Shown here: positions 24,624 to 35,955 of the stretch, one piece after another
Layout: every line of letters begins with the position of its first letter
How positions within the stretch are numbered: position 1 is the first letter of the stretch
Assembly: GCA_947683625.1 (NCBI GenBank)
Contig: CANTUR010000067.1
Coordinates: 1,341,501 to 1,405,500 of the forward strand
Length of the DNA: 64,000 nucleotides
DNA from: Mallotus nudiflorus
Lineage: Eukaryota > Streptophyta > Magnoliopsida > Malpighiales > Euphorbiaceae
Reading direction: 5' to 3'
The notes under the pieces: generated by a model
Told to the model about the DNA's origin: nothing
The model's database searches: none
Seen by the model: only the letters and a program-made list of their open reading frames with translations
Made by a program: the position numbers and the translations under genes

Positions 24624-25003
24624 ATGATGAAAGAAATTCAACAATGAGAGAAGGTTAAAATGGAAAAGGTATGAAGGCAAAATCATATATCCTACCTTTT
24701 TGAAGAAGATCCTTGACTTCATCATAGTAACCAATTGATTTGAGGATAGGTTCATCCATGAATCTTAAAGGAATAAAGACTCTCTTTTAGAATTGAGACA
24801 TTCTCTTTTGAGATCTTATGAAGTATATGAAAATGGAGAGTGTGTTCTTTTGGCTTTATCCTTCTTTGAAAGAGGATCTTAAGAAGAAGAAGGAACCTTA
24901 CTTGGTTTCTTAAGATCCATGATGAGAGAAAAGAAAAATATAGGAAGAATTTTGTAAAGAAAGGAAAGATTGTTTGAGTTGAAAATTGAGTAAAATAGGA
25001 TGG

Positions 25004-25011
25004 TATTTATA
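25004..25011 (-). promoter_or_regulatory. TATA box before copia-B third ORF
   Basis: The minus strand reads GCCTATAAATACC; TATAAATA lies 84-91 nt upstream of the ORF3 ATG at 24920, at a spacing expected for a plant promoter with a short leader. The leader that follows is CT/AT-rich (CAACTCAAACAATC). Together with the dyad cluster upstream this suggests a private promoter for ORF3. Confidence 0.5.
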
Positions 25012-25129
25012 GGCAAGAGATTAGGGTTGGAAATAGTTCAAAATTGGAATTTAAATTGAATAGGAACCTCAAAAATCATTCCTGATTATGATTAGGAAGT
25101 TAAAGAGGTGATAAGATTTAGAATCCTAA

Positions 25130-25300
25130 TCTTGTCAAGATCAATGTCCCAGTCAGGACATGCTCCCATCCCGGTCGGGAATAATGTCTCGAGTGGTATC
25201 CCGATCGGGATATCGTTCGGGATCAGTTTTGTGTAAAAACATAAAATTGACATAATAATGTCTCGATCAGGACATGACCTGATCCTAGGCAAGACAAGTC
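25130..25300. repeat. Internal cluster of GTCnnGATCnnGAC-like dyads in copia-B
   Basis: At least five imperfect 14-bp dyads, including GTCCCAGTCAGGAC, ATCCCGATCGGGAT and GTCTCGATCAGGAC. They sit between the pol remnant and the ORF3 TATA box and resemble those in the copia-B LTR U3. Confidence 0.7.
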
Positions 25301-25479
25301 TTGACAATAAAATGTCTAAAAAATCTTTGTAATTAAGTCCAAAATTCCATACAATTAAGTCCTTTCAAATTAATTGCATTTTATTTTGAATTAATTAAAA
25401 TATTTCGAGAAGAATTAAATGAGTATATGAAATGAACTCATTTAAGGAAGCATATATTTTGCTAAAAATTAAAAAAATT

Positions 25480-28084
25480 AATTGAATGAATAATTAAGTC
25501 AAAGGAGGAACTCATAGGATACTAAAGTCCTGAATGCATTATTCCACAAACATATTTGAAAATCCTTTTGATAGCATTCAAATAAGACTATCTAGGACTA
25601 TATTGAAACTTAGCACATAAGCAAGTAACAAACATAATGTCGGGTCTACTAACAGTTAAATAAAGAAGGGATCCGATCATACCTCTAAATTGCTTTTCAT
25701 CAATAAATTTTCCATTCTCCTCCTTGTTAAGTTTAGTTATGGTGCTTATTGGAGTTTTACTTGTCTTAGCTTCATCCATGCCAAACTTCTTGGGAATTTC
25801 TTTTGCATATTTGATTTGATTAATGAAAATCCCATATTTACATTGCTTAATTTGAAGTCTAAGGAAGAATTTGAGTTCACCTATCATACTTATCTTGAAT
25901 TCTCCTTACATTAACTTAGAAAATTCCTCACACAAGAAATGGTTAGTAGCACTAAAAATAATATCATCAATATACATTCGAACAATTAATAAATCATGCT
26001 TGGATTTATTTATGAAAAGAGTTATGTCAACTTTTCCCTTAGAGAATTCTTTCTCTAGTAAAAAGTTGCTCAATCTTTCACACCAAGCTCTTAAAGCTTA
26101 TTTTAATCTATAAAATGCTTTTGACAATTTAAAAACATGATTTGGAGAATACAAATTTTCAAAACCCGGAGGTTGCTCAACATGTACCTACTCTTCAATG
26201 AAACCATTTAGAAATGCACTTTTAACATCCATTTGATAAAGTTTAAAATCCATGAATAATGCAAATGCAAGTAGCATTCTAATAGCTTATAACCTTGCAA
26301 CAGAGGCAAAGGTGTTATCATAATCAATGCCTTTTTCTTGATTATAACCTTTAGCTACTAGTCTAGCTTTGTCCCTAATTATGACACTTTGTTCATTCAT
26401 CTTATTTTTAAACACTCATTTGGTGCTTATAAAAGGATGATCTTTTAGTTTAAGAACCAAAGTTCAAACCTTATTTCTCTTAAATTGATTTAACTCTTCT
26501 TGCATAGTAAGGACTTAAAATTCATCCCTCAATGCATCATCAATATTTTTTGGTTCAATTTGAGAAATGAAGGCTAAATTAATAATAGATTTTAGTTTAG
26601 ATCTAGTAGTTACCCCTTTTGTAGTATTACCTATGATGAGGTCTTGAGGATGAGCTTTCTTAAATTACCAATCCATTAGAAGTTCATCCTTTAAGGTAGA
26701 TTAAGATATATCTTCATTATCCTCTTTGCTTGGACTTTCAAGTTCCAAAGGCTTAATAGCATATTCTTCTTACAAGATTATCAACACTACAAACATCCTT
26801 TAAGGATCAAGTGCGTTTGATTCATAAAAAAAACATGCATAGACTTTTCAACTATTAAAGTTCTCTTATTAAAGACTCTACATGCTTTGCTAGAGGTGGA
26901 ATAGCCTAGGAAAATTGCTTCATCGGCTTTAGAGTCAAATTTTTCAAGATTATCTTTGGTGTTCAATATTAAGCACTTACATCTAAATACTCTTAGATAT
27001 GAGATTTTGGGTGGTTTTCTATTATTCCATAACTCATAAGAAGTTTTATTTAAAATTGATCTTTTGAAAACTCTATTTGAAATATAATAAGATGTGTTAA
27101 CGGCTTCCGACCAAAAGTATAGAGGGACATTATACTCATGAAACATTATTCTAGCCATTTCCATAAGAGTTCTATTTTTCCTTTCAATTACCCCATCTTT
27201 TTTAGGAGTTCTAGGAGAACAAAATGTATATGTAATACCATTTTCATTGCAAAATATTTTGAAAAAAATCATTTTCAAATTCGATTCCATAATCACTTCT
27301 TATAGAAGAAATACAAAATCCTTTGTCTTTTTGAACTCTTTTTGAAAAATTTTCAAAAGCTTTAAATGCATCATTCTTATGAGTAAGAAAATATACCCAA
27401 GTAAATCTAGAGTAACCATTAACCAATACATATGCATAGTGCATTCCACTAAGACTAGCAACTCTAGTTATTCAAATAAATCCATATGTATAAGTTCAAG
27501 TGGTTTAGGAGTGGACACAACATTTTTTAGCTTAAATGAGGACTTGGATTATTTTTCTTTTAATAAACATCACAACATTTATCCTTGGAAAATTCAAGTT
27601 TGGGTAACTCAATCATAAGTTCATGTTTACGAAGATTATTCAAAAGCTCAAAATTTGCATGTCCTAACCTTTTATGCCATGTCCATGTGTCATAGGAAAT
27701 AGATATTAAGCATTTGATTTCTTTGTTATCAATTTTGTTCAAATAAATAACATAAACATTATCAACTCTTTCACCAGTAAAAATTACTTTGTCTTCATCA
27801 AGACCACTACCAAAGCAATTTCTAAGATAGGAAGTCACCTTATTTCCCATATCATATAATTAACTTATACTAAGTAAATTATATTTAAGACCATCAACAA
27901 GCCAAACATAATGTATAGATAAGGATTGAGGACTATTTATTTCTCTAATGCCTATTATCTTTCCTTTAGCATTGTCTCTGAATATGACATGTCTTCCATC
28001 ACTTGCATTAAACCTGTTGAATTGCTCCTTGTCTCCCGTCATATGCCTTGAACATCCACTATCAAGATACCACTTGCTTTTCAT
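25480..28084 (-). pseudogene. Copia-B Pol: protease, integrase, RT (RNase H missing)
   Basis: Reads leftward from 28084. Protease: KWYLDSGCSRHMTGDKEQF. GAG-pre-integrase: WHKRLGHANFELL (about 27650). Integrase: NGYSRFTWVYF, where the first catalytic Asp has become Gly; IRSDYGIEFEND with the second Asp; GVIERKN with the Glu. RT: VHVEQPPGF region at about 26180, and a YIDD active site at about 25960. The last recognisable part is the RT C-terminus and connection (GSLLYLTVSRPDIMF, YLNAIKRIFKYV) at about 25500-25690. The expected RNase H and its C-terminal TKPL motif are absent; non-coding sequence follows at once. Several stops and frameshifts are present. Confidence 0.85.
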
Positions 28085-28099
28085 TTTTATGGATTTCTA

Positions 28100-30118
28100 G
28101 CACACTTACACAAAATAATTTAAGTGTTTTTTGAACCCAAACCTTTCTTGGTCTAGGTTAGTTAGTCTCAAGATAATCCAAAAGAAGTAAATTCATATGT
28201 AGTCTTCTATAGAAGCACACATTATTGGTATGTCCTTTGATCATGCTATATAAGCATATAACATTTTCAAATTTGTTTCTCCTAGGATGATACGCTTTCC
28301 TAATGTGTGAAACATGCCTTTTGTGTTGTAATGGTGTATGTCTCCTATTATTTTGAGTGTGAGTCATAGATTGGCAATGATAATGTGAATTTTGATAAGT
28401 TTGTACAATATATTTAGGTGCATTATATTTTGTAATATGCTTATGAGTGTTGTGTCTAATGTGTAAGTAAGAATGTTTAGGGTAAGACTTACCTCTTTAT
28501 GTTATATAGGATTAAGTGTTATGAGACTTTCCTTTAATATTTCACACATAAGATTTATTTGTTTTGAAAGCTTGAGTCTCAATTTATTGATAGGTAGAAT
28601 TAATGGAATTGCATGATGCTTTAACAAATTTAATATGTGATGATGATGAACATAAGGCCATTCTATTAGCATATTTAATTCTATCAGTATTTCCATGAAA
28701 TTTTTGAGAGTCAAGTAAGTTATCTAAACTCTTTTTTTCTCTTTGGAATTTGGATATAGAATTTTATAGCTCAACTACCTCATTAGAAAGCTTATAATTT
28801 TGATCATTTGCTTTTTTAAGTTGCTCTTCCAAGGAATTAAAAGATTTCAAATCACTAGCATAATTATCATTTGATTCAACAAGATTAGAAAAATCAATTT
28901 TAACTTCTCAAATTTCTTAGTTAATCTATTTAATTCATGCTTATAATGCTTCTTTGTAGAAAGTAAGCTTTTGTACTTAAGTAAGAGTTTGCTTACAATA
29001 GAGCTCTCAACATCATCATCATCATATTTATTATAAACACAATACTTAACATAAGAAGAGTTAGAAGTAGATGGTACCTCTTTTTCATTTTCAAGTTCCA
29101 TGAAGCAAAGATTAGGCACTTTTTATTATTCCTCTTCCTCTTCGAATTCAGCGGAGTCATCCCAAGTAACTTTAAAGGCTTTCTTCCTATCCTTTGCTCC
29201 TTTGTTCTTGAATTTGAGTTTGGGGCACTCACTTCGGATGTGTCCTAATTTCTTGCATTTATAATAAGTAACTTCTTTGGTTCTCTTCTTGTCATCTCCT
29301 TCAAACTTCTTGTTGAAGTCTCTTATTCTTGAGAACTTTTTCTTTCTCAAAAACTTCTTAAAGTTCCTAGTGAGCATGGAAATATCACCCATCTTCATCA
29401 CTAGAATTTTCAATATTTTCATCTCCACTTTCTTCTTGTGAAAACTTTAATGCCATGCACTTTTTCTTTTCTTCCTTCTCTTCTTGCTCTTTACCTCTTT
29501 GCTTAATTATGAGCTCATATGTAAAGAGCTTACTAATAAGTACATCAGTTGAGAGGGTAAAGAGGTTTTGAGCTTCCTCAATTGAAGTGACTCAAGATTC
29601 TCAATCCTTCTTAGGTAGGATTCTTAGAATCTTATTGTTCACCTCTTCTTTAGAGAAATGTTTCTAAGTTTCTTGAGGGTTGTGAGGAGAGCATTGAGAC
29701 AGTTTATTATCTTTATAATTGATTCTTAAGGCTTTATCTTAAAGAATTCATATTCATACATATGAAGTTAAACCTCTTTGCTTCTTACTTGTACATTGTC
29801 TTTATAATGGTTCTCCAAAGTCTCCTACATTTCCTTGGCTGAAATGCAATGTTGAAGCTTGCCTCATTCTTCTTTTGTCATGAAAGAAATTAGAATGATC
29901 ATAGCTTTCTTATTTTTATAGTTTTCTTTATTTTCATCATTGCTCCAATTACTTCTTAAAATAATAGTTTATACACCATTAATGGTAGTTTCTGGTGGTT
30001 GCCAACCTTTAATAACAACTTCCCAAAGTGTAATGGAATCACAATCTAGATATACTTCCATTTTGAACTTCTAATAAGGATAATCACTACCATCAAAGAA
30101 TGGTTTAAGTGAAGACAT
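28100..30118 (-). pseudogene. Copia-B Gag (broken)
   Basis: Starts at ATG 30118 (MSSLKPFFDGSDYPY), 59 nt after the primer site. Recognisable parts: ITLWEVVIKGWQPP near the N-terminus, a CCHC zinc knuckle YKCKKLGHIRSECPKLK (about 29215-29265), an acidic stretch, NLCFMELENE, a Lys/Leu-rich coiled-coil-like segment (about 28880-29000) and a degraded second knuckle (CLYSMIKGHTNNVC, about 28210-28250, one Cys lost). Stops and frameshifts break it at many places. It forms the particle shell in an active element. Confidence 0.8.
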
Positions 30119-30176
30119 ATTTTAAGATTCACTCCCTATGATCTTGTATTCTAATAATTAAGTTCCTAGAATCCAA

Positions 30177-30188
30177 GCTTTAATACCA
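30177..30188 (-). other. Primer-binding site of copia-B (variant Met tRNA site)
   Basis: The minus strand reads TGGTATTAAAGC, two transitions away from TGGTATCAGAGC, two bases inside the LTR edge. Confidence 0.8.
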
Positions 30189-30190
30189 AT

Positions 30191-31400
30191 TGATAGTGCC
30201 CTAGAGGGGGGGGGGGTGAATAGGGTTATCGAACAATATTAAGAAATTAAAAGATATAAAGAATGTTAAGAAGGAAGAATGATGAACATAAGAATTTAAG
30301 GAGTTCGGATTCTCAATAATCCTACATCTGCACCTAACTTATACCTAAATTAGAATTTTGAATCACTACAATCTATTTCCCTAGATTGATTTTTACAACT
30401 TGAGTTTTAAGATCAACTTAAACCTTACAACTTGAGTTTTCAAGGTTCACTCACAAAAAACCAATTCATAAGTGTTTTAAAGGCTCACACTAAAACTGAA
30501 TTCGCAAGTGTTTTAATGGCTAAACATTTAAACCAATTTCTTCCTAATAGAATCTCACTTCCCATTTTCTTAACCCTAGAAAATAGAAGAATAAGAATTT
30601 CTATTCTCACACTTACCAACTCTCATACGAGTTATACAATAATAAAATGAATTTTGAAAGAGTTTAGAGAGCTTAATTGAATGCTTGAAAGTATATAATG
30701 AATAAACAAGTTTCCTAACCTTAAAATAATCTTCAGAGGTTATATTTAAACTTGAGCAATTCAATTATATTTGTTGGAAGCAATAATTTTATTCCCAACA
30801 AAATCAAAGTCCATTTGAATGTAATTTGGACTTTTGAGTTGCAATTTTTCAGGTCCCGATCAGGATTTTATTAGTCCTGGTCGGGATGAGCATTGAATAG
30901 CCATTACAAGTCATTATATTTGAATTTCTACATTGGTCCTGGTTGGGATCACCTTGTCCTAGGCACCATCTTGATCGACACATTGGATCAGGATTAGTTC
31001 TACTAAAAATTGAATTTTTGCTTGAATTAGGTCCCGATCGTGACCCTTGGTCCCAATCGAGATTTCCTGGTCTCGAGCGATGTCTCGATTGGGATCATTA
31101 CTATCTCAAAATGTAGGTTGATGTAGAGTTCAACTCTTCAATCCCGGTATTAGTCCCAGTCGAGACTGAGTTCGAGACAAGTTCCAAAATTGTCAAAAAT
31201 GTGCAATTTGGTCCTTGTCTTGAGTCTGAATGAGATAATGCTTGTAATGTCTTTCTAGAATGATTTTTCTTTAATATTTCATTATTATTTTGACTTCTAA
31301 ATGATTCTTAACTTATACACACTTGAAGCAAACATATTAGTTGCTCAAAATTAAGTTTTTTAATATTAAAATTAAGATTGATAACTTGCTAAGTTCAACA
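30191..31400 (-). repeat. 5' LTR of copia-B (1210 bp)
   Basis: Plus-strand edges are TGATAGTGCCC and AAGTTCAACA. It pairs with 15957-17187. A run of 11-12 G follows CTAGA at about 30204, matching the C-run near the 3' end of the solo LTR at 42285-46576. Dyads lie at about 30850-31175. In element sense a TATA-like TTTAAATATAACC is at about 30740. Confidence 0.9.
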
Positions 31401-32147
31401 CTACCAAAGGTGAAATTCTAAAAGGATAAAGTATGTAGAGCTTGTCAAATGGGTAAGCAAATGAAATTCTCATTTAAACCCAAAAGCAAGGTAACTTCCA
31501 CTAGACCTCTTCAATTATTACATATGGATTTATTTCGTCCTTGTAGAGTTGCAAACCCAAGTGATAAGCACTATGCATATGTCATTGTCAATGACTACTC
31601 TAGATTCACTTGGGTACTCTTTCTTGCTCATAAGGATGATAATTCTAAAGCTTTCAAAATTCTTGCAAAAAGAATTCAAAATGAAAAAACTTTTAAAATC
31701 TCTTCATTAAGAAGTGACCATGGAAAAGAATTTGAAAATGATTACTTCAAAACCTTTTGCAATGAAATGGGAATTTTATATAATTTTTCTTCTCCTCGAA
31801 TACCTGAACAAAATGGGGTTGTTGAAAGGAAAAATAAATTATTGGTTGAGATGGCAAGAACTATGCTCAATGAGTACAATTTGCCTAAATACCTTTGGGC
31901 CAAAGCCATTAATACTGCTTACTACATTTCAAATAAAGCTTTCATTAGACTTATTTTAAATAAAACTCCTTATGAGCTATGGAATGAGAGTAAGCCTAAG
32001 ATCTTATATCTAAGAGTGTTTAGATGCAAGTGCTATGTATTGAATGTTAACAATAACCTTAGAAAATCTTATGCTAAAACCGATAAGGGAATCTTCCTTA
32101 GCTATGTAACTTCTAGAAAATCATATATAGTCTTCAATAAAAGGTAG
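31401..32147 (+). pseudogene. Copia-A integrase
   Basis: Starts in the GAG-pre-integrase tail (KDKVCRACQMGKQ, with both zinc-binding Cys), then the integrase core: LLHMDLFRP, VNDYSRFTWVLFLAHK (first Asp), LRSDHGKEFEND (second Asp), SPRIPEQNGVVERKN (Glu), and further to YLRVFRCKCYVLN. The D, D and E are all present. A TAA at about 31420 and a stop at 32145 bound the long open stretch. It would insert element cDNA. Frame and strand continue copia-A, and the N-terminal zinc-finger His half is missing at the copia-B junction. Confidence 0.9.
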
Positions 32148-33470
32148 TGGTAGAAGAATCTATGCATATTGTTTTTTATGAAACTAATCCATTTAAGCCT
32201 AGAGAGGTTATTATTGATAATGATGATAATGTAAGTATTCTTAAAGAACTAAATCAATAATAAAGAGCAAGGGAGAATGATCATGAAGCTGCCCCCTATT
32301 AAGACTTCTTAAAATGTGGTGGACACTAAAAAAGAAGAAGTTGTAGAGGAACAAGTAGCTCCTACAACTTCAATTGTTTATGAAGATATTCTTAAAAAGT
32401 GGCACTTTAAGAAAGACGATACTAAGGATTCGATCATTAGTAAGTCATCTAAAGGGCTAACTACTAGACACTCTCTTAAACATTTAAATAGTCTTAGCTT
32501 TATCTCTCAAATTGAGCCAAGGAATGTTAATGAGGCCTTAAATGATGAAAGTTAGGTTGTTGTTATATAAGACAAACTTAATCAATTTGAGAGAAACAAA
32601 GTGTGGACTTTAGCCCCTAGACCTAAGAATTATCCTATAATTAGCACCAAGGGGGTTTTTAGAAACAAACTTGATAAGTTAAATGCAATTACTAGGAATA
32701 AGGCTAGGTTAGTGGCTAAAGGCTACAATCAAGATGATGAACCATTTGCTCTAGTTTCTATATTAAAAGCAATGAGGATGTTACTTTCATATGCATCATA
32801 AATGAATTTTAAAATTTTCCAAATGGATGTAAAAAGTGCATTTTTGAATGGTTTTATTAAGGAAGAAGTCTATGTTGAATGCCTTTAGGTTTTGAGCAAC
32901 ATAACTTTGTCAATCATGTCTTTAAATAGTCAAAAGCTTTATATGGTTTAAATTAAGCTCCTAGAGCTTCGTATGAAAGATCGAGTGCATTTCTCTTAAA
33001 AAATGATTTTTCCAATAGCAAAGTTGACACCACTTTTCATCAAGAAGCATAAAATGACATTCTCATTATGCAAATATATATGGATGATATTATATTTGGT
33101 GCTATTGATGAGATTTTTTGTGAAGAGTTCTCTAAGTGCATGAAAAGCGAGTTTGAAACGAGTATGATGGGAGAACTTGAATTCTTCCTTGAACTTAAAA
33201 TAAAACAATGCACAAATGGAATCTGCATCAATCAAGCAAAGTACACCAAGGACTTGCTCAAGAGGTTTGGGATAGATGGAGCAAAGGCAAGTAAGACTCC
33301 CATGTGCACCACTATCAAACTTGATAAAGATGAGAATGGTAAGAGCATTGATAAAAAGAAATACCGAAGTATGATTGGTAGTCTTCTTTTTCTTATGATA
33401 AGTAGGCTTGATATTATGTTTGCCATATGTATATGTGTTCATTTCCAATCTTATCCTAAGGAGTGTCATT
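32148..33470 (+). pseudogene. Copia-A reverse transcriptase (decayed)
   Basis: After a variable linker come the RT landmarks: NEALNDES, FERNKVWTLAPRP, GVFRNKLD, ARLVAKGYNQ, then FQMDVKSAFLNGFIKEEVYVE at about 32820-32880 (first catalytic Asp), a badly shifted stretch at 32880-33065, and the active site YMDDIIFGA at 33080-33105. MGELEFFLELKIKQ and RSMIGSLLFLMISRLDIMFAIC follow. YMDD is intact, but stops at about 32553, 32800, 32888 and elsewhere, plus frame changes, make it inactive. Confidence 0.88.
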
Positions 33471-33975
33471 TGAATACGGTAAAAAAAATTTAAAATATCT
33501 TATTGGCACATCTCATTTAGGACTTTGGTATCCTATAAGTGCATCATTTAATCTTATTTTCTATTTGAATGCAAACTATGCTGAGAATATCCTAGATAAG
33601 AAAAGTACCTCTAATACTTGTCAATTTCTAGGAAATTCTCTTATTTCTAGGATTAGTAAGAAACAAAATTCGATTACTTTGTCCACTCCTGAAGTAGATT
33701 TTATTACTGCGAGTTGTCGTTGTTCACAAGTGTCATGGATTAAACAATAACTCATGTACTTTGGATTGGTTTTTTATTACATTCCAATTAAATGTGATAA
33801 CATAAGTGTAATAAACCTATCCAATAATCCAATTCAACATTCTAGGAGTAATCACATTGACATTAGGCATCATTTCTTGTGCGATCATGTGCAAAATGGT
33901 GATGTTGTATTGGAATTTATTAATACAACAAACCAACTTATGGATATATTCACTAAACCTCTTTGTGAATAAAGA
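33463..33975 (+). pseudogene. Copia-A RNase H
   Basis: RNase H domain at the end of copia Pol: YLIGTSHLGLWYP, LNANYAENILDKKSTSNTCQFLG, NSITLSTPEVDFITAS, CDNISVINLSNNPIQHSRSNHIDIRHHF and the terminal DIFTKPL before a TAA at 33970-33972. The first catalytic Asp (usually SDADWAG) is Asn in LNANYAE. One in-frame stop falls at about 33750. It degrades RNA in the RNA-DNA hybrid in working elements. Confidence 0.88.
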
Positions 33976-34975
33976 ATGAATTTCATCAAAAGAGAAATTG
34001 GCATGTTATATAGCAATGCATTGTGATATATGTTTGTTTGTGAAATTATAATTAATTATTTAAACCTTAAGTGCTCAATTTGATACATCCTTGAACTTTA
34101 ATTGATTATGGTGCAATATTTAATTACTCCCCATTATGTTTAAAATGGATCAATCCAAGTTTAAAGCTCAAAGCTCAATTTTAGAAAGTTCTGGATTTAA
34201 ATCATTATCACGATACTACTGTCATTAACAATGAATGATCTATTCTTTTAAGAAAAATTCATGTTTTATTTAAAATTATATCTGATGAGTTGATTTCCAT
34301 ATTATGATGACCAAATCACTAGTTGTAATTCATTTGCAATCAGTTTTTATGCATTCAATTTTTTGGACAGAAAGTTTCATGATCACTGTCATTACCTTTG
34401 TCATAACTTTTGGTTATGACTACTTAATCATGATCATAATTCTTTATGTCATCAATTATGATTGAACATGCTTTAAAAGTGGGTAAAAATAATTATCATA
34501 ACGGGTTAAGGTATTTAAAGCACTTTAAAGCTCCTAAGGTTTTCTATTTTCTTCCTCCTAGCGGCGCACACCACTACCTTATCTCTGTTTTTAACCTAAT
34601 TTCTTTTACTTCTAGATTAGCCATTTTTATCCCTTATCTATTTTCAACCTAATCCCATATCATTATCATCATCATGTAATAATCATCATTCATCCTCTTT
34701 TCATTTTTAGTGGACCTCAAATTAATCAAAATTTTTTTATTTTGGTCCCCTCATTATCCTTCACTTGCACCTATCACCATATCAACCTTATTAAAGCCGA
34801 TAAGAAGGAAACAAAGATGAAAATTCTAAGAAAAAAAGGCCCATATGGCCCACTACTTTCCTCACTCAAGACCAAAGAATAAAAGGACAAGTACCTAATT
34901 CTAAAATCTCACCCACTTCTATCAACTCGTTTGTTTAATTGGGATTGTGTGTGAGAATTAGAGTATGAAGACACT
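33976..34975 (+). other. Copia-A spacer between pol and third ORF, with dyad cluster
   Basis: No ORF of note. At about 34310-34445 there are dyads of the AT form, such as ATCATGATCATA and a longer one, GTCATAAC...GGTTATGAC. A weak TATA-like TATTTAAAG lies at about 34512. This is the same position relative to ORF3 as the cluster in copia-B. Confidence 0.55.
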
Positions 34976-35955
34976 ATGAGAGATCTACTTGCTAAGATGA
35001 AATTGAGTGAATTTGTTAAACTCCATGTGTTAGCCTTTCATCAATTGATCTTAGAATTTCCATCAACCTTAACAATAGAAAAGGATCATTCCTTGTCCTT
35101 TAGGTTTTATGATGAGTAACAAACCCTAACAAATGCATAATTAGGAGAAGCCCTAAGGCTTCCTACTAAGGGTCTCTATGTGTACAAAGATGAACCATTA
35201 TTTGAAGAACACAGTGCTTGGAAGGAACTTACTAGGGAGAATAGATTTTGACTAAAAATTGCTAAAAACTCAAGTTTGAATTCATCCGTGCAAAAATATT
35301 TGCACTGATTTGTATCAGTGCTTGCTAGAGGTTAAAGCCATATAAATGTGAGAAAATTAGAACTATTTGTAATATGGTATGGAGTGAAAGGAAAACAGGT
35401 TGCTTTGTCCAAAATCTTCATCGATTAATTGCTTAGCATTACCACTACTAAGTTTGGGAAAATACTGGTTGGAGGATATATCACCCTTATTGCCAAATAT
35501 TTGAAGCTACTCAGTGAAGATGAAAAATGCCCTTAATCCATCACCATTCAACCGAATGACAAGCTGAATTTGGACAGTAAGGTTTGCATGTGAGAAAATT
35601 CCATGTGAATGGCACTATTCATTAGCAAGAGCTGGACAAGGAAGGCAAAACCATTTGGAGTGACTTAGACACTCTAAACATCCACCAATGGCAAAGAATG
35701 AAGCCCCTTTCCACTGCTAAAAATTAGACCAGACCTAAAGCCCCTGAAGTATATAAGGAGATCGAGCCAACTATCCCCTTTCAATCGATTCTGAACTAGC
35801 TCCAAGTTCATTTGGATGCTCAGCTTGGAGCCATTCAAACCTCTCTTATAGTTATTGAGTCTCAATGTAATGCCATGGACCACAAAATGGAGGCTTTTAC
35901 TACTAATGTGGCTTACATAAAATCCCATCTTCCTACCATTCATGAATATCATTAG
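34976..35955 (+). pseudogene. Copia-A third ORF (broken)
   Basis: Opens with MRDLLAKMKLSEFVKLHVLAFHQ, then EFPSTLTIEKDHSLSFRF, LGEALRLPTKGLYVYKDE, and ends with a coiled-coil-like LDAQLGAIQTSLIVIESQCNAM segment and HLPTIHEYH before TAG at 35953. The layout (globular part with an LG--L-LPT-G motif, then a short coiled coil) resembles the third ORF of SIRE-type elements. Frameshifts and stops lie between. The protein's role is unknown and I see no membrane segment. It corresponds in place to the ORF at 18228-24920. Confidence 0.6.

Larger units (their letters stand above)
18228..24920 (-). pseudogene. Copia-B third ORF (env-like position), split by two solo LTRs
   Basis: Starts at ATG 24920 (MDLKKPSKVPSSS) and reads left. 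Pieces are 24624-24920 (PLRFMDEPIL and GYYDEVKDLLQ), 21210-21361 (ANPYFSMRLKLEGRYRFMTH; then HIQVNPHWLTF), and 18228-19080 (FSTEHTKASHIKSKALWY, LGRFLQWRIWLISDNNIGAI, a Lys/Glu-rich part, and a short coiled coil ending DANIAHLQHDVHYIY). Removing the two solo LTRs leaves about 430 codons with a few stops and frameshifts. It occupies the place of the env-like or additional ORF of SIRE elements. I see no signal peptide or membrane anchor that would support a true envelope; function is unknown. Confidence 0.68.
15957..31400 (-). mobile_element. Copia-B: SIRE-type Ty1/copia element, nested in copia-A
   Basis: Minus-strand element with 3' LTR 15957-17187, polypurine tract 17188-17202, third ORF on the minus strand from 24920 to about 18228, pol about 25480-28084, gag about 28100-30118, primer site 30177-30188 and 5' LTR 30191-31400. 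Without the two solo LTRs inside it, it is about 10 kb. The LTRs differ by roughly 10 percent in the stretches I compared, so it is older than the gypsy element. No target-site duplication is visible (TCTCC on the left, CTACC on the right), and host pol sequence is missing at the junction. Confidence 0.88.

Noticed and set aside
18228..24920. Third ORF of copia-B read as a viral envelope gene
   Set aside because: No signal peptide, membrane anchor or furin-like site seen; only its position is env-like, so it is called a third ORF.
30191..30215. Run of G in the copia-B LTR considered as a polypurine tract
   Set aside because: It lies inside the LTR at the U5 end in element sense; the true tract is at the other LTR (17188-17202).
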